Part shown: piece after piece, positions 5,091-12,826 of the stretch | How positions within the stretch are numbered: the first letter of the stretch is position 1 | Layout of the letters: every line of letters starts with the position of its first letter | Assembly: GCA_934154515.1 (NCBI GenBank) | Contig: CAKPGD010000032.1 | Span: 1-13,677 of the forward strand | Direction: 5' to 3' | Origin: an uncultured Clostridia bacterium | Lineage (GTDB): Bacteria > Bacillota > Clostridia > TANB77 > CAG-508 | DNA: 13,677 nt | Translations under genes and position numbers: made by a program | Notes under the pieces: model-generated | What the model was told of the DNA's origin: nothing | What the model saw: the letters and a program-made list of their open reading frames with translations, nothing else | Database searches by the model: none

Positions 5091-7379
5091 TTATTTCTCC
5101 CCTATTGCCATTTCCATTATTTTGTTTTCATTAAAATCTATAACATAAGATGATACTTTTTCTAAGTCTTCATAATTTATATCTTCATTAATTGAAAATT
5201 CCTTTTTAATTGACTTTTTCTTTTTGAAGAAAGAATCAAAGCTTATAATATTGTTTGGTGTCTTTATTTCTTCTTGTTGTTCTTCTTTTTCATCTTGATT
5301 TTTAATTACTTCATCTATCTTGTTATTTAATTTACTTAATTCTTCATCATAATTTATATTGTCTATCTTGTTATTTAATTTGCTTAATTCTTCATCATAA
5401 TTTATATTATCTATCTTGTTATTTAATTTGCTTAATTCTTTGTCATAGTTTATATTGTCTATCTTGCTATTTAATTTGTTTAGCTCTTTGTCATAGTTTA
5501 TATTATCTATCTTGCTATTTAATTTGCTTAATTCTTCATCATAATTTATATTGTCTATCTTGCTATTTAATTTGCTTAATTCTTCATCATAATTTATATT
5601 GTCTATCTTGCTATTTAATTTGTTTAATTCTTCATCATAATTTATATTGTCTATCTTGTTATTTAATTTACTTAATTCTTCATCATAATTTATATTGTCT
5701 ATCTTGCTATTTAATTTGCTTAATTCTTCGTCGTAATTTAAATTTTTGATTAAGTTTTGTTGTACTTGAATATTATTTTTTTGATTTTCCTTTAATTTTT
5801 TTATTTCATTGTTTAGTTTTTGTATTTCTAATAAACATTTTTGTGCAAAAGCTTCATTTTCAATTGTTGAAGTTGTTTCTTCTAATATATTTACATCTTT
5901 TTCTTCAATATCTTCTTTTTGGTTCATTTTTGCTTTTGCTAATTCTATTATTTCGTCTAAAGTTGTTTTATTTTCTTCTTTTACTGTTTTCTCAAATTGT
6001 TCTTCTTCATTTCCATAATAATATCCGTATTTTTTTCCATAATATTTATTTTGTTGTGTGCTTACTTTATTTAGTATTACACCTGCTACTCTCCCATTTA
6101 CATTTTCTATATTATTTTTGACTTTTTTTAGTTCATTTATTTTTGTTTTCTTATCTTCTACAATTAATATTGTACTATCTACCATAGTTGATAAACCAAT
6201 GCTATCTGAAATTTCAAGTGATGCACAACCATCTATTATAACCATATCATACATTTCTCTTAATATATTTAAAAGTTCTTTCATTTTTTGTGAAGATAAT
6301 AATTCTGATGGGTTTGGTGGAGTTGATCCTTTTTGTAATACGTGTAAGTTTGGTATTTCTGTTTCTTTAATATATTTCTTTGCATTATTTAAGTTTGCTA
6401 ATTTATCTTCTGTTATATCACTTATGAAGTTTGATAAACCTTCACCATTTGGTATATTAAATATGTTATTTTCGTCACTATCTTTTTGTCTTAAATTTGC
6501 ATCTACTAAAATTACTTTTTTATTTGTTTGTGCTATTGTAACGGATAGATTGTTTGCTATATAGCTTTTTCCCTCTTTAGCTTTTGCACTTGTTATTAAT
6601 ATTACCTTTTTATTTCTCGTGTATAATATGTTTGTTCTTATAGTTTTTATACTCTCTACTATACTAGATTTTGGATTATTATTTATTATTAAATTATCAT
6701 TATCTTTGTCTAATGGTACTTTTCCTAAAGTTTTTAATTGTGTATAATTTGTTATATCCTTTTCGCCTTTTATTGTATTGTCAAAAATATATATTAACAT
6801 TACAAATACTATTGACAAGAATATTCCTATCCCTGTAAAAATTATCATATCTTTTGTATGATTTATATTACAAGGTTCTAATTCTAATTCAGCTTTATCC
6901 ACTATACTAACGTTTTCTAAATTATATATATTTGCTACTTCTTGTATAAATACTTGCGACAATTCATTTGTTATATCTCTTGCTGTATATGGATTATTAT
7001 TTTCTACTGTGATTTTTAGAATTTGACTTTGTTTAACTTGCTCTACTGTAATATTTTTTTGTAATTCTTCTTGTGTCATGCTTAAATTTAAGTTTTCTAT
7101 TGTTTTTTCTAAAACTTTTGAACTTTTTGCTATATTGCAATATGTAGATATTAAATTAGAGTTTAAATTTAAATCTGTTTGAGTCACTTCTTGATTATTA
7201 TTTTTTTGATCTGCTACTAACAAAATTGTTGTAGAAGTTTTATATTTTGGAACTTTATAATAATATGAATAAGCATAACCAATTGTTATACTTAATAATA
7301 TTATTAATAAGATAAATAATTTTTTTGAGAATATTATTTCTATAATTTTTTTTAAATCTATGTTTTCATAGTTTTCCAC
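5091..7379 (-). CDS. Fused Wzz/BY-kinase (CapA-CapB type) with long repeat-bearing C-terminal extension
   Basis: The 762-residue protein joins a Wzz chain-length domain and a BY-kinase domain. The Wzz part has membrane segments at about 20-41 and 178-200. The kinase part has Walker A AKEGKS (ending about 272), Walker A' VILVDANLR (Asp293, Asn295), PPNPSELL, and Walker B MVIID (Asp383). A tyrosine cluster follows (YYGKKYGYYYG, about 446-456), the usual autophosphorylation site. The protein then continues for some 300 residues beyond the usual end: an acidic linker, a charged coiled-coil-like stretch, nine 16-residue repeats (548-691) and a lysine-rich tail. The second Asp of Walker A' is replaced by Asn and the post-Walker-B TPP is replaced by GCA, so kinase activity may be reduced. 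Frame-compatible starts are GTG 7388, ATG 7385 and GTG 7379. I chose 7379 because AGGTGAT precedes it, the promoter leaves almost no leader for the others, and its N-terminus aligns with the paralogue at 9904. It has its own promoter. It probably tunes polysaccharide length or export alongside the split system. Confidence 0.88.
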   Translation of the reverse strand: MENYENIDLKKIIEIIFSKKLFILLIILLSITIGYAYSYYYKVPKYKTSTTILLVADQKNNNQEVTQTDLNLNSNLISTYCNIAKSSKVLEKTIENLNLSMTQEELQKNITVEQVKQSQILKITVENNNPYTARDITNELSQVFIQEVANIYNLENVSIVDKAELELEPCNINHTKDMIIFTGIGIFLSIVFVMLIYIFDNTIKGEKDITNYTQLKTLGKVPLDKDNDNLIINNNPKSSIVESIKTIRTNILYTRNKKVILITSAKAKEGKSYIANNLSVTIAQTNKKVILVDANLRQKDSDENNIFNIPNGEGLSNFISDITEDKLANLNNAKKYIKETEIPNLHVLQKGSTPPNPSELLSSQKMKELLNILREMYDMVIIDGCASLEISDSIGLSTMVDSTILIVEDKKTKINELKKVKNNIENVNGRVAGVILNKVSTQQNKYYGKKYGYYYGNEEEQFEKTVKEENKTTLDEIIELAKAKMNQKEDIEEKDVNILEETTSTIENEAFAQKCLLEIQKLNNEIKKLKENQKNNIQVQQNLIKNLNYDEELSKLNSKIDNINYDEELSKLNNKIDNINYDEELNKLNSKIDNINYDEELSKLNSKIDNINYDEELSKLNSKIDNINYDKELNKLNSKIDNINYDKELSKLNNKIDNINYDEELSKLNNKIDNINYDEELSKLNNKIDEVIKNQDEKEEQQEEIKTPNNIISFDSFFKKKKSIKKEFSINEDINYEDLEKVSSYVIDFNENKIMEMAIGEK
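5307..5738 (-). repeat. Nine in-phase 48-bp tandem repeats in the fused kinase gene
   Basis: Exactly nine consecutive units encode the 16-residue motif NYDEELSKLNSKIDNI. Variants include Glu to Lys (YDKEL), Ser/Asn before KL and before KID, and a final DEV in place of DNI. The nucleotide units are nearly identical with mostly silent differences, indicating recent expansion or gene conversion. The sequence is charged and leucine/isoleucine-spaced, suggesting a helical or coiled-coil rod in the cytosol. Copy number could vary between strains by slippage without breaking the frame. Confidence 0.95.
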
Positions 7380-7383
7380 AAAC

Positions 7384-7390
7384 ATCACCT
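7384..7390 (-). promoter_or_regulatory. Ribosome binding site of the fused kinase
   Basis: AGGTGAT on the minus strand, a 7-base match to the anti-Shine-Dalgarno complement, ends 4 nt before GTG 7379. With transcription expected to start near 7393, the alternative starts at 7388 and 7385 would have leaders of only a few bases. Confidence 0.55.
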
Positions 7391-7399
7391 ACCTTTTTC

Positions 7400-7428
7400 A
7401 TTATACCATATTTTTCTAATTATTTCAA
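7400..7428 (-). promoter_or_regulatory. Promoter of the fused Wzz/BY-kinase gene
   Basis: On the minus strand TTGAAA (7428-7423), a 17-nt spacer and a consensus TATAAT (7405-7400) sit just after the terminator of the preceding operon and just before the gene. The predicted transcript starts only about 14 nt before GTG 7379. Confidence 0.75.
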
Positions 7429-7455
7429 CTATTTATGTTCACTTTATAGCTATAA

Positions 7456-7497
7456 AAAAACACTATCTTTAGATGTCGTTCTAAAAATAGCGTTTTT
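7456..7497 (-). terminator. Rho-independent terminator after cpsB
   Basis: Arms 7456-7473 and 7480-7497 form an 18-bp stem with a 6-nt loop, followed on the minus strand by a T-run. Two positions pair only as G-U wobbles in the minus-strand RNA and would be A-C mismatches in plus-strand RNA, so the element is built for the minus strand. It lies 9 nt past the cpsB stop. Confidence 0.9.
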
Positions 7498-7506
7498 ATT
7501 TAAATT

Positions 7507-8277
7507 TTATTTGAATAATTTATTAAAAAAACCTGTTCTAATCTGTGTTGGAGCTTCTATGTTTATATCTTCATTATTTATAACTTTTCTTGGGTTTTCT
7601 ATTGTTATTTTCTCTAATTTTTCTTTTCCAATTAATTTTTCCATTTCTTCTAATGCTTTTGGCACCTTAGGATATATTGTTTCTGGTCTATGGGTATCTG
7701 TTCCAATAAAGTGTACCATGTTATTTTCCAATAACTGTATTAGTGCTTTTTTAGCCTCTTTTCCATACTGACCTACTATACTACATACATTAGCTTGAAA
7801 TAGTGCTCCCTCCTGTATTAAATCATATACTCTATTAGGATTATCTTGTACAAATTTATATCTTTCTGGATGAGCAATTACTGGAATTCTATTACTTTCT
7901 AATATTTTATATATTACTTCGATTAGATTTAAAGGTTCACTTGACATTGGAGTTTCAAATAATACATATTTACTATCATTCATTGTTGAAGCTATATCTT
8001 GTTCTATTAAGTCTATTATGTTATTTGTTATATATATTTCATTTCCTTGATGTATTTGTATATTTATGTTGTTTTGTTGTAGTGCTGTATTTAAAAGCTG
8101 TATCTTTTTTGATATTTCACTTCTAGGCACTTCATAAAATTCTTCCATATAGTGTGGAGTTGCAATTATGTCTGTAATTCCTACTTTTTCGGCTTCTAAT
8201 AGCATCTTTATAGAATCTTGTATCGTTTTTGCCCCATCATCAACATCATATATAATATGATTATGAAAATCAATCAT
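7507..8277 (-). CDS. cpsB: CpsB/YwqE-type PHP-domain protein-tyrosine phosphatase
   Basis: The 256-residue protein carries the metal-binding motifs of the CpsB/Cps4B/YwqE manganese-dependent phosphatases: DFHNH (His5, His7), YDVDDGAKT (Asp14), ATPHY (His42), GNEIY (Glu80), LFETP (Glu108), AHPERY (His136) and GTDTHRP (Asp193, His195). These enzymes remove phosphate from the tyrosine cluster of the BY-kinase and so reset the polysaccharide assembly cycle. The length is standard and there is no membrane segment. The ATG at 8277 follows AAAGGAGA with suitable spacing and lies 2 nt after the kinase stop, so the two are likely coupled. It is the last gene of the operon before the terminator. Its targets may include both the split kinase and the fused kinase downstream, since both have C-terminal tyrosine clusters; that is inference. 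Confidence 0.93.
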   Translation of the reverse strand: MIDFHNHIIYDVDDGAKTIQDSIKMLLEAEKVGITDIIATPHYMEEFYEVPRSEISKKIQLLNTALQQNNINIQIHQGNEIYITNNIIDLIEQDIASTMNDSKYVLFETPMSSEPLNLIEVIYKILESNRIPVIAHPERYKFVQDNPNRVYDLIQEGALFQANVCSIVGQYGKEAKKALIQLLENNMVHFIGTDTHRPETIYPKVPKALEEMEKLIGKEKLEKITIENPRKVINNEDINIEAPTQIRTGFFNKLFK

Positions 8278-8279
8278 GA

Positions 8280-9188
8280 TTATTCTCCTTTTAATTTTGA
8301 TTTTTCTTCACTTATATATTTATTCAATTGCTTTAATAGTTCTTCCGAATCTTGCATATTAGAAGAATTACTAGCTTTTTTTGTTGTTTTTGAACTTTCA
8401 GATGTACTATTTTTTGTTGTAGCTGTTGCACTTGTTCTTGTGCTTGTACTTTTTCTTGATGATGTTGTTTTTCTTTTTAGTGTATTATTTCCTTCTGTTG
8501 AACCATAATAATATGCACTTGTATATTTCTTTTGTGTCATTGGAACTTTATTTAATACTACACCTGCTATTTTTCCTCCAACATTTTCTATTTCTCTTTT
8601 TATTCTTTGTAAATCTTCTATCTTTGTAGATTTATAAGATGCAACTATAATACTTGTATCTACATATCTTGATATAATTACTGCATCTGTAACTAAGCAA
8701 CTTGGTGTTGTGTCTATAATTACTAAATCAAAATATTCTTTTAATGTTTCTATTCCATTAACCATTTGCTCTGATATTAAAAGCTCTGATGGATTTGGTG
8801 GAACATTTCCTGCTGGTATAAGGTATAAGTTTTCAATTTCTGTCTCTTTTACATATGCTAAAATATCCTCGCTACCATCTTTTCCTGCTGAATCTACTCC
8901 TGATAAATAATTAGAAAAACCAGGTGTTGGAGTTACGCCAAATATAGCATGTTGTCTACCTTTTCTTAAGTCACAGTCAATTAAAACTACTTTTTTTCCA
9001 GCTTGTGCAAATGTTACAGCAAGGTTTGAAGTTACCCAACTCTTTCCCTCTGCTGGTGTTGTAGAAGTTACCATTAATGTTTTTAAACCTTTTTTTGTGT
9101 TCATAAATTGTATATTTGTTCTTAGTGTTCTAAATACTTCTGATATAGGAGATTTTGGTAATCTGTATGTTATTAATTCTTTTCTCAT
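8280..9188 (-). CDS. cpsD: CpsD-like bacterial tyrosine kinase (BY-kinase) with Ser/Thr-rich tail
   Basis: The 302-residue cytoplasmic kinase has Walker A AEGKS (46-50), an intact Walker A' VVLIDCDLR (Asp71, Asp73), PPNPSELL (130-137) and Walker B LVIID (Asp159). A short tyrosine cluster KYTSAYYYGS (221-230) is the expected autophosphorylation region. Unusually, the cluster is followed by about 40 residues of Ser/Thr/Lys/Ala-rich low-complexity sequence (about 237-278) and a short charged helix, so the tyrosines are not at the extreme C-terminus. The N-terminal helix (SEVFRTLRTNIQF) corresponds to the oligomer-forming E-x-x-R-x-x-R-x-N motif of BY-kinases. Its start overlaps the adaptor stop as TAATG, with AAAGGAGG about 10 nt upstream. 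It must be activated by the membrane adaptor encoded just before it, and is dephosphorylated by the PHP phosphatase encoded just after it. Confidence 0.93.
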   Translation of the reverse strand: MRKELITYRLPKSPISEVFRTLRTNIQFMNTKKGLKTLMVTSTTPAEGKSWVTSNLAVTFAQAGKKVVLIDCDLRKGRQHAIFGVTPTPGFSNYLSGVDSAGKDGSEDILAYVKETEIENLYLIPAGNVPPNPSELLISEQMVNGIETLKEYFDLVIIDTTPSCLVTDAVIISRYVDTSIIVASYKSTKIEDLQRIKREIENVGGKIAGVVLNKVPMTQKKYTSAYYYGSTEGNNTLKRKTTSSRKSTSTRTSATATTKNSTSESSKTTKKASNSSNMQDSEELLKQLNKYISEEKSKLKGE

Positions 9189-9904
9189 TATTTTTTACCT
9201 CCTTTTGCTTTTGTTCCATTTTCGCTAAAATCACATAATGGTATCTCTGTAAGTACTGATAAACCAATTTTACTTTCTATTGTTTCTTTACTTTTTACTG
9301 TTGTATCTAACATATTTGCTACTAACGCATATACTACAGATACTACTAGTCCAACAAATGCAAATATTATTATATCTTTAGTATGATTTATATTATATGG
9401 AGTTTCATTTACTTCTGCTGCATCTATTACGCTAACATTATCTATTTTGTAGATTTCTTTTACTTTTTCTGAAAAGACTTTTACTATTTGATTTGCTATA
9501 ATTTTTGCATTTTTTGCATTTTCATTAACTACAGATATTCTTATTAATTCTGTATCTTTTACTGAACTTACAGTAATTGTAGATTTTAGTTTATCTACTG
9601 TTGTATCCATTTCTAAGCTTTCTATTACTGGTTCTAATACTAATTTACTTCTTATAAGTTCACTATATGTAGATACTAATTTTTGGCTTAATGTTAAGTC
9701 TGATGTTGTTATTGATGATGATGACGTTGTTGTTGCTGCATCTTGCTTTACTAATAATAATGATGTTTCTGATTTATATTTTGGAGTTGTGAATAGATAT
9801 GTATATATGAAACCTACTATTATAAATACTAATGTGATTATTAATATGTATATTTTTCTACTCCAAAATATTTCAAATAATTCTTTTAAATCTAATTCTT
9901 CCAT
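9188..9904 (-). CDS. cpsC: CpsC/CapA-like Wzz-family polysaccharide co-polymerase (BY-kinase adaptor)
   Basis: The 238-residue protein has the two-membrane-segment layout of Gram-positive Wzz-like adaptors: a short cytoplasmic N-terminus, membrane segment 1 at about 18-38, an extracellular domain starting PKYKSETSLLLV, and membrane segment 2 at about 177-199. A cytoplasmic C-terminal tail of about 38 residues follows, which in this family binds and activates the partner kinase. The segment before helix 2 (TPYNINHTKD) is nearly the same as in the fused kinase (EPCNINHTKD), showing the two are paralogues. A Ser/Thr-rich stretch at 57-68 interrupts the extracellular domain. The ATG at 9904 follows AAGGGAG by 7 nt. 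It is the first gene of its operon, with a promoter 33 nt upstream, and overlaps the kinase gene by one base. Confidence 0.92.
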   Translation of the reverse strand: MEELDLKELFEIFWSRKIYILIITLVFIIVGFIYTYLFTTPKYKSETSLLLVKQDAATTTSSSSITTSDLTLSQKLVSTYSELIRSKLVLEPVIESLEMDTTVDKLKSTITVSSVKDTELIRISVVNENAKNAKIIANQIVKVFSEKVKEIYKIDNVSVIDAAEVNETPYNINHTKDIIIFAFVGLVVSVVYALVANMLDTTVKSKETIESKIGLSVLTEIPLCDFSENGTKAKGGKK

Positions 9905-9936
9905 CTCTTACTCCCTTTTTATTTTTTTACTATAAC

Positions 9937-9965
9937 ATTATATCTTATTTACTATTTATTGGCAA
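9937..9965 (-). promoter_or_regulatory. Promoter of the adaptor-kinase-phosphatase operon
   Basis: On the minus strand TTGCCA (9965-9960), a 17-nt spacer and a consensus TATAAT (9942-9937) lie between the epimerase stop and the adaptor start. No terminator is obvious after the epimerase gene, so read-through from the upstream genes is also possible. Confidence 0.75.
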
Positions 9966-10021
9966 TAATTTTATAGATAAAAACAATTTTTTCATTTTTT
10001 CTTTTGTAATTTTTATTAAAC

Positions 10022-11119
10022 TTATAATGTTTTTTCAATTATATCCGCAATTTGTTTACTTGCAGTTCCATCTCCATAAGGATTTGAAGCTTTACTCATT
10101 TTGTTGTATTCTTCTTTATTATCTAATAGTAATTTCATATTATCATAAATCACTTGTGTATCAGTTCCTACTAATTTTAAAGTTCCTGCTTTGATTCCTT
10201 CTGGTCTTTCTGTAGTATCTCTCATAACTAATACTGGTTTTCCTAGAGATGGTGCTTCTTCTTGAATTCCGCCACTATCAGTTAGTATCAAATATGATTT
10301 TGCTAGGAAATTATGAAAGTCTAATACTTCTAATGGTTCTATTAATTTAACTTTTTCATCATTTCCAAATATCTTATTTGCTGTTTCTCTTACTACTGGA
10401 TTTTTATGTATTGGATAAATTACTTTTACATCATCATATTCATCTACTACTTTTTTTATAGCAGTAAACATATTTTCTAACGGTTGACCTAAGTTTTCTC
10501 TTCTATGTGCTGTTAATAATATTAATCTATCATTTCCAACCCAATCAAATATTTCATTGTTATAATTTTCTCTGACTGTAGTTTTTAATGCATCAATTGC
10601 TGTATTTCCTGTTACATAAATATTTTTTTTATCTTTTCCTTCTTTTAACAAATTTTCTTTTGCCATTTGTGTTGGAGCAAAATGATATTTTGCTATAATT
10701 CCTGTAGCTTGTCTATTAAATTCCTCTGGAAATGGAGAATAAATATTATATGTTCTTAATCCAGCTTCTACATGTCCTACTGGTATTTGCATATAAAATG
10801 CACATAAGGCTGTTACAAAAGTAGTACTTGTATCTCCATGTACTAATATTAAATCAGGTCTTTCTTTTTCTAATACTGGTTTTATTTTTGATATAATATT
10901 TGTTGTTACATCAAATAATGTTTGTCTATCTTGCATTATATCTAAGTTATAATCTGGTACTACTTCAAAACATTCTAATACTTGTGTTAACATTTCTCTG
11001 TGTTGCCCTGTAACACATACTATTGTTTCGATATTTTCTCTTGTTTTTAGTTCTTTTACTAATGGACACATTTTTATTGCCTCTGGTCTTGTCCCGAAAA
11101 CCAACATTACTTTTTTCAT
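10022..11119 (-). CDS. wecB: UDP-N-acetylglucosamine 2-epimerase, non-hydrolysing (WecB/MnaA)
   Basis: The 365-residue protein is a full-length GT-B-fold epimerase that interconverts UDP-GlcNAc and UDP-ManNAc. Motifs in order are FGTRPEAIK (8-16), HGDTSTT (94-100, Asp96), VEAGLRT (117-123, Glu118), SPFPEE (128-133), TAHRRENLG (203-211), DSGGIQEEAP (281-290) and RDTTERPEG (300-308), all conserved in WecB/MnaA. SGGIQEE and TERPE form the UDP-binding side. The ATG at 11119 follows AGGAG with normal spacing, 17 nt after the dehydrogenase stop. Its product is the substrate of that neighbouring dehydrogenase, so the pair forms a two-step route to UDP-ManNAcA. UDP-ManNAc could also feed teichoic acid linkage units, but the adjacent dehydrogenase favours an acidic polysaccharide. 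Confidence 0.96.
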   Translation of the reverse strand: MKKVMLVFGTRPEAIKMCPLVKELKTRENIETIVCVTGQHREMLTQVLECFEVVPDYNLDIMQDRQTLFDVTTNIISKIKPVLEKERPDLILVHGDTSTTFVTALCAFYMQIPVGHVEAGLRTYNIYSPFPEEFNRQATGIIAKYHFAPTQMAKENLLKEGKDKKNIYVTGNTAIDALKTTVRENYNNEIFDWVGNDRLILLTAHRRENLGQPLENMFTAIKKVVDEYDDVKVIYPIHKNPVVRETANKIFGNDEKVKLIEPLEVLDFHNFLAKSYLILTDSGGIQEEAPSLGKPVLVMRDTTERPEGIKAGTLKLVGTDTQVIYDNMKLLLDNKEEYNKMSKASNPYGDGTASKQIADIIEKTL

Positions 11120-11136
11120 ATATTTAATCTCCTATT

Positions 11137-12360
11137 TTATAATTTATATGTCTTTTCTGTATTACAAATATTTTTAGTATCTATTATAATCTTGTCTTGT
11201 ATCTTGTTTATATTTTCTTTAATATGGTCATGAGAATTCATTAAAATAATAATATCTACATCCTCTAAAAATTTATCAAAGTTATGGTATTGATTTGTTA
11301 CTACTTCACGTTTTACATGTGGATCAAATACTTTTATTTTATTAGCTTTTTCTTCTCCCATTATCTCTAACATTTGTAGTGTAGGACTTTCTCTTATATC
11401 ATCTACATTTTCTTTATAAGTAAGTCCATAAATTCCTACTCTTGATATGTCATCAATATTATTTTCTTTCATTACCTGTTGTAGTCTTTCTAACACAAAT
11501 GCAGGTTGTCCATCATTAACTTCTCTTGCAGCTTTTATCACATTTACTATTTCTGGATAATCTCCAACTAAAAACCAAGGATCTACAGAAATGCAATGTC
11601 CTCCTACTCCTGGTCCTGGTTGAAGAATGTTTACTCTTGGATGTTTATTAGCAATTCTAATAATTTCATATACATCCATACCATCTTTTCTACAAATTCT
11701 TGATAATTCATTTGCAAAAGCAATGTTAATATCTCTAAAAGTATTTTCTACTACTTTAGTCATTTCTGCTGTTTTTATATCAGTTACGACAATTTCCCCT
11801 TTGCAAAAAGATGCATATAATTCTTTTACTTTTTCTCCTACTTCTTTACTATCTGCACCAATTGTTCTAGAATTGTGTTCTAATTCATATACCATATTTC
11901 CTGGTATAATTCTTTCTGGAGCATGTACTAAATGTACATCTTCTCCAATTTTAAATCCTTTATTTGTAATAATTGGTCTTATAAACTTATCTATTGTTCC
12001 TGGAGATATTGTAGATTCTATAATTAGAATTGCTCCCTTATTGCAGACTTCTAGTACAGACTCTACTGCTGAAATTACATATTTAGGGTCAATTTTTTTA
12101 TTTTCCTTTTCATATGGTGTAGGTACTGATACTATGTATATATCATTATGTGTATACTCTGTTATAAATTTAATTCCTGATTTTAAAGCATTATTAAATA
12201 ATTCATCTAATCCATCTTCTTCAAAAGTTGTTCTACCTTGATTTAAAGTTTCTACTAATTCCTTATTATAATCTGTTCCAACTACTTCAACACCATGTGT
12301 TGCAAACATTAAGGCTGTTGGTAAACCTATATAACCTAATCCTACTACATTAATTTTCAT
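11137..12360 (-). CDS. wecC: UDP-N-acetyl-D-mannosamine dehydrogenase (WecC type)
   Basis: The 407-residue NAD-dependent nucleotide-sugar dehydrogenase oxidises C6 of UDP-ManNAc to give UDP-ManNAcA. It has an N-terminal Rossmann fold with GLGYIGLP (7-14), SVPTPY (78-83), ESTISPGT (115-122) and HAPERIIPG (146-154). A central helix with catalytic Lys202 follows (TKVVENTFRD), then the active-site Cys256 within PGPGVGGHCISVDPW. The C-terminal substrate/NAD domain has YGLTYKENVDDIRESP (311-326). The block NKHPRVNILQPGPG is characteristic of WecC-like enzymes rather than UDP-glucose dehydrogenases, and the epimerase next door supports this. Closely related CapL/WbpA-type 6-dehydrogenases cannot be fully excluded. 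The ATG at 12360 has a strong AAAGGAGG site, and the gene starts 11 nt inside the acetyltransferase gene. Confidence 0.93.
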   Translation of the reverse strand: MKINVVGLGYIGLPTALMFATHGVEVVGTDYNKELVETLNQGRTTFEEDGLDELFNNALKSGIKFITEYTHNDIYIVSVPTPYEKENKKIDPKYVISAVESVLEVCNKGAILIIESTISPGTIDKFIRPIITNKGFKIGEDVHLVHAPERIIPGNMVYELEHNSRTIGADSKEVGEKVKELYASFCKGEIVVTDIKTAEMTKVVENTFRDINIAFANELSRICRKDGMDVYEIIRIANKHPRVNILQPGPGVGGHCISVDPWFLVGDYPEIVNVIKAAREVNDGQPAFVLERLQQVMKENNIDDISRVGIYGLTYKENVDDIRESPTLQMLEIMGEEKANKIKVFDPHVKREVVTNQYHNFDKFLEDVDIIILMNSHDHIKENINKIQDKIIIDTKNICNTEKTYKL

Positions 12361-12826
12361 TTTTAATTTCCTCCTTTATTATATGTGTACTATAATCATT
12401 TATATTAATATTATTTTTAATTACTTTCCCTGGATTTCCTGCCACTAAGCTATTAGGAGGTATATTTTTGGTTACCACCGCATTAGCTCCTATAAAGCTC
12501 CCCTTTCCAATTGTTACTGTTCCTAATATTTTTGCTCCTGTAGCTATATAACAAGAATCTTCTATAGTTGGTACTGTATCATTTGCTTTGTTTCCTCCAA
12601 TTGTTACACATGTACCTATTATACAATTTTTTCCTATTTTTGCATCTTTATGTATAACTACTGCTATTCCTCCATATCCTATTTTAGTTCCTTTTCCTAT
12701 CTGGCATTTATATGGTATCCATGAATTAAAAAACATATATATTAATCCCTGGAAAAACATTGGCAACAAAGGTATTTTATGCCTATATAACCAATTAGCA
12801 ATATAATATAATTTAATTGATGTCAT
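12350..12826 (-). CDS. Hexapeptide-repeat (left-handed beta-helix) acetyltransferase, CysE/capsule O-acetyltransferase-like
   Basis: The 158-residue protein has a short N-terminal part with a hydrophobic stretch (about 18-34) and then repeated hexapeptides (IGKGTKIG, AKIGKNCIIG, VTIGKGSFIGANAVV) that form a left-handed beta-helix. VVIHKD with His59 matches the catalytic histidine of serine-acetyltransferase-like enzymes, and GTCVTIGGN (71-79) and SLVAGNPGKVI (126-136) match the acyl-CoA binding edge. It is too short for housekeeping CysE and lacks its N-terminal helical domain. Such short forms are common in capsule clusters and probably O- or N-acetylate a sugar or the growing polymer. The ATG at 12826 follows GAGGAGAAAATA. 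The gene overlaps its upstream neighbour by 14 nt and its downstream neighbour by 11 nt, indicating a tight operon. The acceptor is unknown. Confidence 0.87.
   Translation of the reverse strand: MTSIKLYYIANWLYRHKIPLLPMFFQGLIYMFFNSWIPYKCQIGKGTKIGYGGIAVVIHKDAKIGKNCIIGTCVTIGGNKANDTVPTIEDSCYIATGAKILGTVTIGKGSFIGANAVVTKNIPPNSLVAGNPGKVIKNNININDYSTHIIKEEIKNEN

Noticed and set aside
5307..5738. Possible CRISPR array
   Set aside because: The 48-bp units are contiguous without unique spacers, stay in frame with a long coding sequence and encode a repeated peptide.
6058..6564. Plus-strand reading frame of 168 codons
   Set aside because: It lies opposite the kinase motifs of the fused protein (Walker A and Walker B), so it is an antisense shadow of a conserved gene.
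11627..12241. Plus-strand reading frame of 204 codons
   Set aside because: It lies opposite the conserved core of the UDP-ManNAc dehydrogenase; no ribosome binding site or family motif is seen.
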